NCBI GenBank assembly: GCA_023053575.1 | Contig: JAKZAP010000007.1 | Span: 24,453,464 to 24,517,463, forward strand | Length of the DNA: 64,000 nt | Direction of reading: 5' to 3' | Origin: Branchinecta lynchi | Taxonomy: Eukaryota; Arthropoda; Branchiopoda; Anostraca; Branchinectidae | Part shown: positions 10,874-23,600 of the stretch, in pieces | Position numbering within the stretch: position 1 is the stretch's first letter | Layout: every line of letters begins with the position of its first letter | The notes under the pieces: model-generated | What the model saw: only the letters and a program-made list of their open reading frames with translations | What the model was told of the DNA's origin: nothing | Database searches by the model: none | Program-made: the position numbers and the translations under genes

Positions 10874-11439
10874 TAACACTTCCCTGTGTAACCTACTAAC
10901 TGTTCTAGACATCACCTTTGTGATAAACTGGCATACATTCCAAAGATGGCAAGGCTGCTTCTTTCTTAACTGATAGTTTCTTAACTTAACTTCTTTAGTA
11001 ACACGTAACACGGTATCCTAGTTGAGGGATTTTACTTTGGATGTTATTTAGCATGTCTGCTCTGAAGAATGAAGTTTTGGGAATTACTCTAAGAGTTGCA
11101 TGTTTGTTATTGAGTGCAATAGTTTCTTAAAATTAAAAGACCCCTGTATTCAAGGGAAGTGTATAGCTCCCCCTCCCTACTGTTCTTCTATAGCTGTAGG
11201 GTGAAAAAAGTAAATTAGGCCTTTATTCAGTGATTCACAGAAATGTAACTAGTACTATAACTTTGGAGTTCCAGTAAGGTGAGGCTAGGTTTCTATGCTA
11301 GTTTCTGCTGAAAAAAAAATCAGTAACATTTTTTTTTTTAAAGACTCTTCCTAAACTCTTACATTATAACGCTTTTACAGCTGAGGCTATAAGGTCTTTA
11401 GCATAAACAGAAACTTAAATTTTTTTCATTTCATCTCAG

Positions 11440-11616
11440 ACTGTAGTGTCATCTTTGAAATGGAGGAGAGTGCTCTTCTAAGCTTCAGGAAGATCAACTA
11501 TACCCCCACAAGTCCAGTGGTGGATGTTGCTGCTGGTTCAGGATACCTTGCAATTGGATTACGAAACAAGACCTTACTGAAGATTGATCCAACAAGAAAT
11601 GATGAGTCTATGCCAG
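11440..11616 (+). CDS. VPS18: VPS18 exon 1 of those found (fragment residues 1-58)
   Basis: The acceptor TCATCTCAG ends at 11439, so this is an internal exon. The frame is open upstream of the ATG at 11460 (CSVIFEM), so that ATG need not be the start. It encodes FRKINYTPTSPVVDVAAGSG and KTLLKIDP, matching the first propeller strands of VPS18. It ends in phase 1 at CCAG|GTATAA. An upstream coding exon is expected but was not identified. Confidence 0.9.
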
Positions 11617-14600
11617 GTATAATTATTGTTAATCTGTTGCTTCATGGATTCTAGTAATTCTTCCCTTGCTACCGAGTGCGCAGTAACCAAGATCGTGGTA
11701 AGAACAACAAGTTTGACAAATGAAGTGCTGAATTTGAGAGGTCAGGGGTTGGTTCCTGCCTGTCGGTGTATTAGACTCCCTTAAAGCAGTTCATTCCGGA
11801 TCATTTGCCATTGTTGTTAAATCTTGCCAGCCTTTATTCTTACCCATAATCCCGACTTGAACCCCTCTGAATCCACAGTCACTTATTTGGGCGGATGTTG
11901 TCGGCCGGTCGGTAAAAAAATAGGCGAGTGGGCACGAAGTGCCGTGATTTTTCCTAAAACAGTCGATTTTTTTTAAAAGAGTAGGTTTCTCTTAAAAATA
12001 ATCGATTTTTTCTCAATAATAGTGATCATGGTCATGTCATACACTCATTGTCTTATTTAGTTTTAAGTCTTTTGTGCTTTCGTGTGTTTTGTTTGTTCAG
12101 TTTTAGAAATGGACTTCTAGTCCTAAACTATACAACTAAAGCGAGACGGAAATGTTACTAAGAAATGAACTAGAAACAAAGAAAGTACGGCTTTGACGTA
12201 ATTTATTTATCGACATGTTTGAACACCCGTTAATTTCGAAGTGGCTTTCGCCCTCGTCCTAACCTAAATGCAGAGCTGTGATGATGGCCTTCTTTGTGTG
12301 TCCGACCTGACGTGTTTTGCATAAAAAAAGGAAAAAAATTGCCAAAAAGTAAAAATTCTGGCGCTTCTAGCTCTGGCAATATTCCCATGCATCTTTTTTC
12401 TTTCAGAAGTCGACCTGGGGAAGACTAATCTCAACACGACAGTCCACAGTATTTTCATGGATCCTTCGGGTAGCCACTTGCTAATATCCCTTGCTCCAAA
12501 GGAAACTTCTGCGCCAGTTCCTGCTGAGCTTATTTATCTGAAGAACAAGACGTCAAGCCTTGAAAAGCCAGCAAAACCTCGACTGGTAAAAATTTGTTAC
12601 CCAGTGTAATTGTCCGTCCTTGTCCTACAAACAGCTGAGTGATCGAAAGAGCTTCCAAAACGACTGTTAAACGAGATCGAGACTACTTCGGCTTGTGATT
12701 GCGGTAGTTACTATGAAACAAATGTGAAACGATCTTCGAAACTACTTCAGCTTATGATTGCGGTAGTTACTATGAAACAAAATGGTGAAACGACAAATTT
12801 ATACAAAATCTATCAGTATCAGTTTCGTCATTTCCAACATGGTCGACAAGTGCTTTTCCGAATGCGTCGACTAATATAGGATGGCAACTACATGACACGG
12901 AAGTTGGCTCCACTGGGGGGGGGGGGGGCTCGGAACTTGCTGCTGGAGCTTCACCATTATCACGCCTATGCAGCGCTCAGTACACTAACTCTTTGGCGCT
13001 ATATAAAAGAGGCGGTATACGAGGTCTTGTTTATTATATATTTTTAACTCTCGTAGCGTTTCTATTTTTTTTTCGTATTTTTATGTCACTTGCAGCCTCT
13101 GGCTCTAGTGCCATATACCGATCGCAATAGTGCGTAACTTTTAAACGGGTGATCGGATTGGAATGAAACTTAATGACTGTATAGATGACATATCTCTGAT
13201 AACCTATTTGAAGTCCGGACCGGATTTGACAGCTATAGGGGAGCTGGGGGGGGGGGCCGGAAATGTCTAGAAACGGTTAGGATGGATGGATTGGAGTGAA
13301 ACCCCAAACCAATTGTATATAACTATTCTAGTTGTTTCTTTTATCGTGTAGTGTACGATTACTTTGTCGTCAGCCTGTGCTATCCAGTGGATAATTTGGT
13401 ATTAATAAATGATTGATTGATTGAAACTTGCTGGGATCATCGTGGGGGAGTGGAAGGAGGGAGAATCCGGAATATTGAGTGCTAACTTTAGAACGGGTGA
13501 TCGTATTACAGTCATATGTTATACTTGGACACAGGGCATGTCTCTGGTGATCTTTTTCATGTCCGGACGGGAACTATTGGTGGGGGAAGGGGCGGAAAAC
13601 ACGTGACCCGCTTAGACTGGAGAGATCAGGATGCAACTTTGTGGGAATATCAAACAGAGGCTCTCGATAAATCATTTACAGAACCGGATTGGCTCTGGGC
13701 GCTGGGGGGGGGGGGGTTGGAGGGGGGGGTCCGGAATTCGGTTACCGCGAGTTAGAGTACTTCCAGATGTGCTAGGACGATGAAACTTGCTGGATTGTTA
13801 GAGATTGGACAAGATTGGCTTAGAAATTGCCACTTCCCAAACCCGATTATTCGTTAAAGTACCAATCTTGACAGCAAATTGAGAAAAATACTTTTAAGCA
13901 AAATATACATTTTCATGATCTCCATGAGCCCATTATCATTTTTGCCTTAAGGCTTTTGCTTACAAATGAAATTCTAGTTCCCTTAAAGTGCGCATCTTAA
14001 CCGCAAAGTCGAAAAGTAATTTTGATCAACCGATACATATCAGCCCGTGATCATTTGTGCCACAAGAGTTTTGCTTAGTAATTTCTTTCTAGTCCCCTTA
14101 AAGTGCGCATCTTAACCGAAAAGTGAAAAAAAATCTTTTGAACAAACGATCTGTTTTTGAATTTATCAGAACCAACCCCGTACCCATGGGGTTGATTCGG
14201 ACAGTCCCCGGGCTGGTTCGGACATTATATTTAATGTACTATTTTTTAATCGACTTTATTTGAACATGCTAAAAAGTGGAAATGGTAAAATGTTGCACCT
14301 CAAAAGTATATACAAAACTATGTTTCAATAGCCGAGGTTGCATTAAGATTAAAATCCTTCATTTGTCCTTTCAGTTAACCTAGCAATCCCAGGGGCTGGT
14401 AACTTCAAACTTATGTAAGTAAAGATTCTACAGAAATATGATTTCAGTCCCACTCTTGCGCAGAAAGAACATAGTTAACCTCCTCAATGGGTTTTCTTTC
14501 AACAACCTCCCTTCTTATTCGACTTTTCCAGATAAAAAAACATATTACTTTGACCTTTCCCCAAACTGAACTTCACAAGGACGAAATCGCGTAGTTTTAC

Positions 14601-17600
14601 CTCCTTGAACATGAACTTTTTTAATTTTCGTTACTTTATTGTAGACAATTCTACTAACTAAGTTTCTTCGGTTGTGGCATACCCTTTTTAGCGTTCATTT
14701 TCTCGATTTTGATAATTAATTCTGTGCATAACCAACACGATAAGGATTCTGATAATTTCTTTTGTATTTTTCGAACTCAGTTTCGGGTTTTTATGGGGGT
14801 ATCAGTAGGCAAAGACTGTCCAAACCAACCCCTTCAAAACTGTCCGAACCAACCCCACCCTCACTAAAATAACAGAATGGTGTATCACAAGAAAATTAGA
14901 TGATCTATCTCGGAAATTCTAAGCAGGCTATAAACCATGATCACTAAGCTATATTTTTACCCGCCTCCAGCTACCACTAATCTTCACGGTACAGCTTTTT
15001 ATGACACTTGCCTTCCGGCCGAGTGCCATTTACCGATCAGTTTTCCGTCGGTCTGTCTGTCGGTCGGTGGGTCGGTTAGTCGGTGTTTACGAGTTAGGGT
15101 ACTTCCAGATATGTTAGGACGATGAAACTTGGCAGGCGTATTAGGGACCCGACCAAACTAACTTGGAAATAGTCACTTGCCCGATATGACCATCGTGGGG
15201 GGAGGGGGAGGTTGCAGAATCTAGAAAATAGGGGCATGCATAACTTTCAAATGGGTGATCGGATCTTAATGAAACTTGACATCTGGGAAGACATCGTGTT
15301 TCAGATGTCTCATCTCAAGTCCGGACAGGATTCGATGAATCTGAGGGGGAGTCGGAGGGGGAGCCGGAAATTGTGTGAAACTCTTGGAGTGCAGCGATCG
15401 GGATGAAACTTGGTGGGAAGAACTAGCACAAGTTCTAGATAAATAACTGACAGGTCTGGAACGGATTCGGATACTGTGGGGGAGTTGAAGGGGGGTTCCG
15501 GGATTCCGGCGATCCGTAGTTGATGTACTTCCAGGTGGGCTAGGACGACAAAACTTTGCAGGCATATCAGAGACCCGACCAGATTAACTTGGAAACAGTC
15601 ACTGGCCCGATCCGACCGTCGTGGGGGGAGGGGAGACGGCGGAAATACTGGCATGCATAACTTTCGATCGGGTTATCGGATCTTAATGAAACTTGACATC
15701 TTGAAAGAACTCCTGTCTCAGATGTCCCACTTCAAGTCCGTACTGGATCCGATGAACTGGGGGGGGGGGGGGTGGGGTGGAGGGGAGAACCGGAAATCTT
15801 GTGATTCGCACAGAGTAGAGCGATCAGGATGAAACTTGGTGGGAAGTATAAAGTACAGGCACAAGTTTAGGTGTATCAGTGACAGAATCGGGCCGGATTC
15901 GGGTACCAAGGGGGGGGGGTGTCCGGAATTCCTGTGATCGTGAGTTAAGGTACTCCCAGATGTGATAGGACGATAAAACTTTGCTGGAGCATTAGAAACT
16001 TGACATCATTGGGCTAGACATCGTCACCTTCTCTGATCCGACCATTCCTTAAAGAACTCATCTTAACCGCAAAATACAAAAAATACTTTTAAGCAAAATT
16101 TAATTTTTCAAGATCGCCATGAGTACATGATTCTTTTTGCCTCAAGGGTTTGGTTAGAAATTAATTTTTAGCTCCCTTAAAGTGCACATCTTAACAGAAA
16201 AGATAAAAAAAAACTTTTGACCATCACTTCCATCCTCTGACCCCAGCCTTGCTGGTTTTTGTTTTCCTTCTTGTTTCCTTTTGCTTTCTGTCTCCTATTT
16301 TTATATTTAAAGTGAAACCATAGGTTGAACTTTCAGCACCCTTCATTTTTTCTTGTTGGGGTATTTCTTACTGCATATGCTTGCAAGTGCCATATGAGCT
16401 TACAGCTCTTGTTAACCTACCATGAGCTAAAAACTTTTACCTCAAGAAAACCAATTGAAATTAATTACCATGAAACTTTGGTACCAAGTTAGTTCACTAG
16501 AAGGCAGATGTTATGTATTTTTTTCAGATTTTAGCGACAACTTTTAACATTCGTTTCGCGGGTGTCCAGACCAACCCCGTGTCCGACCCAACCTCGAGCT
16601 CCCCTACTCCTCCACTCGTTGACATTAGTTTTCTTCCCATAAGAAAAAGCAAAGCCTACAAACCTATATCAGTAATTTTTCTACAGACTTTAACACAAAT
16701 TTAATCTCCCATTTCAAATTTTTCATGCTATCAATTTTTTACAGAATTCTTTACACTTGCGTTTACCAATTCAAAATTTTCTTTTTTATCTATGTTACTC
16801 TTAAATATACCCCCCCCCCCAGGTCTTGGGTATAAGCACCATGTCAGTCTTTACGGAGAATTATAGTGCTTTTTTTGTATTTTATTTTGTTTAAAGTTCT
16901 TAGGTGGACTTACCTTTGCTTGCTACAATTTTACTTTGGCTATATATGAATGAATGAATGAATATTTTTAATAGCCATCTTTACATAAAATGTCACTGAT
17001 GGAGTATAAGAAGAGAAAAGTAAACAAAAAAGAAAAATGAACAACACACAAAATACAGTTTTAAATTGGAAATACATATTTTAAAAAAAGAGAAAAAAAA
17101 AATCGATAGTACACTATTTCTTAACTATTGCTTGACTGCTGGATAGAGTCTATTTAGAGGGTCGAGGGATTCCAGAAATCGAGGACGACGCTATAAAGCA
17201 GCCTCAATCGGATCGACAGCTATCTTATGGTGAAGCGCTTGCTAAACTCGATCTCCCCACGTTGGCCCAAAGATACGAGCAGATTATCCTGAGGTTTGGG
17301 AAGTTTCTTCTCTCCAAACCCCAGCATCGAGACATCTTACCACCCACTGCACCGCCCAACAACCGTACGCGTCACCAAAACAAACTGGTTCCAGTAGCTT
17401 CGCGAACGAACGGGCACGCAAATTCGTTTGTACCTTTTTTTACGGATTTGTTAAACAAATTTATTTGTAATAAAAAATAAAATAATTTTTTTTTTTTTTT
17501 CGTTTTTTTTTTTCGTGTTAGTTTGTTATTTAGTATAGTGAAGCAACGCAAAATAGCTGTCAGCTACGATGTTGTTTAAATAAACCTATCTCTCTCTCTC

Positions 17601-20600
17601 TCTCTCTTTAACTCCATGATTTGTGTTTGATAGGTGCAGTGGCTGAGAGACAGAGTTTCTTATGGTTATCCGTTCTTATCTTTATCCAGGTGTCAAGAGC
17701 TAAGGGTCACCTCGTCACAGCCGTGGCCTGGAATAGCCTGCATAGCACCGATGACTCAACTGGGCCCATCCTCCTGGGAACAAAAAGCGGACTCATTTTT
17801 GAGACGGAACTAAAAGCATCAAATGATGACCGGTTCTTCGCCAGTGGAATTGAGCAGTATATTAAACAGGTAACAATAGCAATCAATCAATCGATGATTT
17901 TTATTAAAGCCAACTAGCTTACTGCTAGAAGAGGCGGTCATTTGGTGTGAGCGAAGTTCATTTCCAAATTTCTAGCTGCTGATGTCTTTCTTTAAGCGCT
18001 GTGGCTGATGTAACTCAAACTAAGCAGCGTGAATTAGTTTTGTTAGCGAAACTAATCAGTTTTATCTTGTAATTATTTTCGTTATTGCAAGCTGCCGTAC
18101 ATGCCTGTCTATTGGGGAAAGGAATACGAAGTTCTGGTAAGATGTGAATATGACTGTCTCAACTGGAACTAATTGGACTATGCTTATTAATAGTTGCGTT
18201 TTTATCCGAATTCTCCTATTTCGCGTTTTTGGATTATTCAGATGAAGGGAATCTCCTTTTCTAGCGTTTTTGTCAAAATCGAGAACGGGTAAAGCCTCGC
18301 GATTCTGCAGAATTGAGAAGTTGCTCCGATGGTGAATTCTCGACTCTCCGCTCTCCGTTCTCCTCCCTGATTGGTCAACGGAGTGTGGATGTTCAATATG
18401 CATAAACACGTATACCGGGTTGCGGACGAACTGCAAAATTAGTGTTTTTATCAAAAATTTGAGAATGGAGAAGTGAGAGGAGCAAAAACGGTAATTTGTG
18501 CGAGAATTCAGAAGCTAGGATTCGGAACGGAGAATTAGGATAAAAAACGCAACTAATGAATCAATTTTCCAGCCTACCTCTAGTTGCAATTACCTGTGTC
18601 CGATGCGTGAAGTTGCTTTTGTTATTGTATATTAATTATCGCTGTGGATTAATTATTTAAAGTACCCCTCGCACTATTTACTCTTCAACTTACAGTATTT
18701 ATAAATATTTGAATACTTCAAAACTATACTGTGCTTTCAACAAATAACCCACGCTTTTGGCTGTTTTAAGCCTTTTCCGAGACGCCTTGTCCGTTGACTT
18801 GTAATGAAAACAGGGAAACAATTTACATAACCGTTTTTCTGATGGAAAAACTTCTCGCAGACAACGGTTGACAGCGTGATACACATCGAAGGTAGCAAAA
18901 CACGGCAAACTGAGAAAATCAGCGTGGTTTTGTTAAGAGGGGTTAGAATGTACCGTACGAAATCGGGTTCTCCGGCATTAGAAATGTATGGAGTGATTAT
19001 AGAAGTAGGTTGCATTAGTATTATACGTAAGACAGGTCCTATAAGAGAAAAGTATAGTGAACACTCAGATTTGTTCATTGATATCTATATAGCTTCAAGC
19101 TTGTTTTGTCTTTTCAACGGTTTATTATTTTTATTAGTAGTAGCACTAGTAGGCGGCCTAAGCCTCTTTTCAGATATTTGCCAAATCATTCTCTTAACTA
19201 GTTAACAACTTTCATTCAAACAATGTTTCAAAGTCAGCTTGGGCTCAAAGAATATTTAACAACTTTTAGCGAAACCGGATAATTATAAGAACCCCTACTC
19301 TCTGCCGAGCAAAGATCCACGGTCAGGTTCCGTAAATACTGAATACTGAAATACTGAACGGGTGCTTATGCCCGAAGCCTGTATAGTACCGTCTTTTTCG
19401 CATAAATTTTGCAATTACGATTCCGGAATCTTAAAATTCCTCCTGTACTAGTTTTTCTTTGCCGCTAGATGCGGTAGTGTAAAGTAAAAAACGATACATT
19501 GCTTCATGGTTTGCAGTTAACCAGTTCGTTTGGCTATTTTCAGTTTCTTTTATGTTTGCCTCTTAGACCTGGCCATATTTAAAACTGTTTCAAATGCGGA
19601 CTCGACTCTATGATATACAGGTAAATGTTTAATTAAGCCCTTGGTCAATAAAAAATAACAAAAAAAACAGTACAATCTTTACATTCAATACACGGGGGAA
19701 ATTTTAATCAACTTAATAAACAACTTCCCTCAATCTCGAACTAACCTCACATACTTTTAATTGTCTTACTTAAATGGTCCAGAAATGCCCCAATCCTGAA
19801 TATAATTCTAGGGATTGTACTAATAAGTTACATTATTATACCATTCAAAAACTTCTCAAGCGGGACAGGCAACTCCTGGCAGTTGTGTAGAAGATGGTCC
19901 AGATTCCCTACATCAGCTTTACAAAACGTACAATTTGGCTTGTCCCTTTTCCCTGACTTTTAATATCCCAGATATTCCCCGAAACTGGGAGACAGTTTGC
20001 TCGCTGCTGAATCCATGAACGCAAAAATCTTAAAGGTAAATTAAATTTAAAATAAACCTCTTCACCAAACCTTACCTTTGCTACCTTGTAATATCTAAGT
20101 GTTTCAGATCTTTCCATTTCCCCGCCCATTCCTGGATTTCTTCCTACTCTATGTGTGTCTACCCAGCTCTGTTATGTCAAAGTTCATCAAGTTTTAGTAA
20201 TAATTATTTATTTTTAACCCACAACTCGTACAAGAAGAAATCAGTGGAGTACAAAAGAAAATACAAAAACAATTAAGGAAAACACAACACATACAAAATC
20301 TACTTAAGAATCAAACAGACGAATAAGCCCATCAGAGGGCGACAGAAGCGTGGAGCCCTTTCGGACAGTTTTCTGTGGAGAACAGACAATTTCTCCGTTA
20401 TATCCGGTAGCGAGTACTTACTAATAATTTTAGAATTTCTTTGCCAAGGAGGGAGAGAATGTTCTGGCTTCCAACTTCAGTGCTGACTGCTTTTTACCAT
20501 GGGGGTAATGCGTGATTCGCAGTGAACCGAAATCCTAATCGCTTATTTTCCCTTCAGATAATCTATACCACGATCTAACCTGTGATTGTTATTTTTTTCT

Positions 20601-23600
20601 AGCGTACCTAGCGGCAATTCGTCATTGAGTTTTAGGAAGGGCGTATGAGTTAATGAACAGGAAAGAGAAGCTTTCATATTAGTATTATTATTATTATTAT
20701 TTATTTGAATCCTTCAAAACTGAAGAGTGATGTATAAAAAGGAACAACAACATGTCAGTCAAACTCACACACACTTACATAATAGTAAAACAGCTGACCG
20801 TTAATGACAAATTAGCCTACTAAATATACAACGAAATACATGGAAAAAAAAAGCTCAAAATAAACAAACTAATCAGGGTTTGACGGTGCAAAACGGATAA
20901 GTCAGCTACATTTTATTAGAGCTATATGAGCGGCATGAGCCTGAAGAGGACCCTTGCCAAGAAGGGCCGAAATATAGCTCTAATAAAATGTAGCTGACTT
21001 ATCCGTTTTGCACCGTCAAATATGATTCGCAGTCAGCTTGGGCTGAAGGCCTATCTACCACCACAGGAGCTTTCAGTTTTTAATTTGAAGGAGAGTGCAA
21101 AATAGTATCGTCAGAGAGGTTTGCACAATTGCAAACTGCGACGAGTATAGAGACGGATGCTAATTTATTTTTATTTTCTCTATTTTGCTTATCTACTCCA
21201 CTCTATTGTTTTGGTTAAAACTTTAGTGTGTCAGATATACTTACTTATTACATAATAGCAAGAACAAATAATCTGACAGAGTCTCCGTCTCCCCATCTCT
21301 GTAATATGACTATGCGGAGTTGACGTATCTCCTCATACCCTGTCCGCTCCGAACAAGCGGGAGTTACTAGCTCCGCGCCACGTCACTTTTCGTTACCTCT
21401 ACAAATAGCTAAATCGCCGTTAAGTCGCTGGTGAGGAAAAGTAGGAGTCAAAGCTGATTGGTTCTATGGACGCGCTCCAGAGCGGGTCACCGCGCGGAGT
21501 ACGCCTCCTGACAGCCTCCTTCACAATTTCTTGCTAGCTAGAGTAAATAACTCTAGGTCCGCCCAGTTTTGTCGGGGTTTTCACAGTCGCTGCATGCGAC
21601 TAAAGATAGAAGTTCTATCTGATTATTTGTTCTTGGTGATACTATTAGAAGTTCATGCTTCTAGGTTTTCGACATTTCGTTTTTCATTTTGTTTTACATT
21701 TTTTAATTTACTTTTAGGTTTTTGACATAGCGCGAGGTCAGCCCACACCAATCACTGGTATAACATTTCACCAGTACAAAGCAAGCGAAGGGGTTGGCTA
21801 CTACATTTTCGTAACTACCCGAACACGGTTCTACCAGTTCATTGGTACAGTCGGGTCGGAGGAAGAGAGACCTTTGTTGCAGAGTGTAACGAACCTGTAT
21901 CTGAATATGCCAGGTAAAAGACTAGATTTTTTACAATAGCCCTGTGTTAGGGACTACCGGCCAGAAAACGACATTTGAGAGACAAGCAGCAATACAAATT
22001 CAAGGAAATATAAAAACCCTTGTCGCTTTTAATAACTTTTTCCCAGCCCCCTGGGTAGTTATTAAAAGCTACCCTCTTTTTATAGATAGATAGATGTTTA
22101 ATGAAGCCCTTGGGCCATGAACAAAAAATAGAAAACAGTACAACTGTTACGACGACTGTATTTGTATGCGAAGAAGCACTTTCAACCTGATGTTATGGCG
22201 AGGGGTGTAGTAGGCCGGACATAGATGGTAAATGTCCTTAGATACAGTCATCGGAGTCAGGACAGCCTAGGGCGTCTGGTGGCCTACTACACCTGCAGAC
22301 TTCACGGTTTCATTGTCGATTCCCCCGATCGATTCACACTAACGTTTGCGTACCAAACCACAATAGGTTATAAACCACCCATCTTGCACTAGGCCTTCGG
22401 GCCAGCCCACTCTAAGGAGCTTTAACCAAGACCTATGACCTAACTTTTGACCTATGGTCCGTAAATAAACAAAAGGGTTTATTCTTTGCTACTTACAATA
22501 TAAAAACCAACCTTTATGTAAAAAGGTTTGTTGCCCGGTCGAGCCCCGGAAAAGAAGTGTGAAGAAGGAGACGACTCATGCTCGCCGGATGAGTCATGAA
22601 CATGAGTTAATAAAACAATGGAAGAACCGCGACAGTATAAAAGATATACTGAACAGAAAGGGACTAACGCTGCCTAACGGCGCCACAAGTGAGCAGTACG
22701 TGGTGCAGGCGGCACCACCGTAACACAACAGTACATTTACATTCATTATACGAGCGAACTTTTAATCAACATAAAAACAACTCCCTTCAATCTCCAACTA
22801 ACCTCACATACTTTTAATTATCTTACTTAAATGATCCATAAATGCACCAATCCTGCATTGTTTGTACTATTGAGTAGCCCTTTTACTGACATAATTATAC
22901 CATTCAAAAACCTCTCACGCCGGACAGATAACTCCTGGCACTTGTAAAGAATGTGGTCCAGCTCCCCTACCTCAACTTTACAAAATTTACAAATCCGATT
23001 AACCCTTGTCCCTGACCTTTTAATATCCCAAATATTCCCCAACACTGGAAGACAATTTGCTCGCAGCTGAATCCATGGACGCAAAACTCTTGAAGGTAAA
23101 TTAAATTTAAAATAAACCTCTTCACCAAACCTTACCTTTGCTGCCTTGTAATACCTAAGTGTTTCAAATCTTTCCATTTTCCCCGCCCATTCCTGGATTT
23201 CTTGTCCCTCCGTTTTCTCTCTGACTATTCTTACTATATCCTTTGGCATGGCCTCGTAATCTATTATTATTATTATTATTAAGTTGTTCCCTTACAGTGT
23301 AAGACGGTCTTACACAAAGAAAAAAAGAGAAACAACAAAAACAAACGAGAGTGCTCGGTGATCCAGTTCTAACCTTGAGACACTTAAGAAAACTGGAGAA
23401 AAACCTACTAATGACGAAGAAAAACTTACTAATGGTGAAAGAAACGAGAATTCAACAAAAGAAACTGAGAAAGGAAAATGAGCATCCAGAGTGAAAGCTT
23501 CTCGCGCAGGTGTGAAAGATATACGCTACGCAAACTGTGCGCAACGGAAGATTAACGCATACGCAGCGCATCGCAACGACGCGTCAATGTGAAAGCGGTT

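Larger units (their letters stand above)
12586..17689 (+). other. VPS18: VPS18 intron 2
   Basis: 5.1 kb. Contents in order: a 59-bp tandem duplication at 12673-12790 (ACTACTTCRGCTTRTGATTG); an 11-nt G run near 12916; a long interrupted family F element at 13083-16413; LINE remnants at about 16940-17110 and 17140-17480; poly-T; and a (CT)n run at about 17589-17607. Confidence 0.8.
17870..21717 (+). other. VPS18: VPS18 intron 3
   Basis: 3.8 kb. A minus LINE 3' end with a (CAAT)n tail starts only about 11 bp after the donor (17881). Then come: a MITE at 18193-18553; one arm of palindromic family O at 18661-19035; a 43-bp retroposon stub at 19213-19255; a zinc-finger LINE at 19620-20130; a family A LINE end at 20190-20480; another LINE tail with (ATT)n at 20685-20880; a foldback element at 20879-21050; and 21050-21717 without a recognised feature. 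Confidence 0.8.

Noticed and set aside
11460..11462. ATG at 11460 as the VPS18 start codon
   Set aside because: The frame is open upstream to a good acceptor at 11439, and animal VPS18 has about 50 more N-terminal residues, so this is more likely an internal Met.
17589..17607. (CT)n run as a regulatory element
   Set aside because: A plain microsatellite about 80 bp before exon 3; no evidence beyond the repeat itself.
22540..22640. Hammerhead ribozyme inside the 584-bp insertion
   Set aside because: GATGAG and GAA words are present but no CTGATGA...GAAA core with pairing stems could be laid out.
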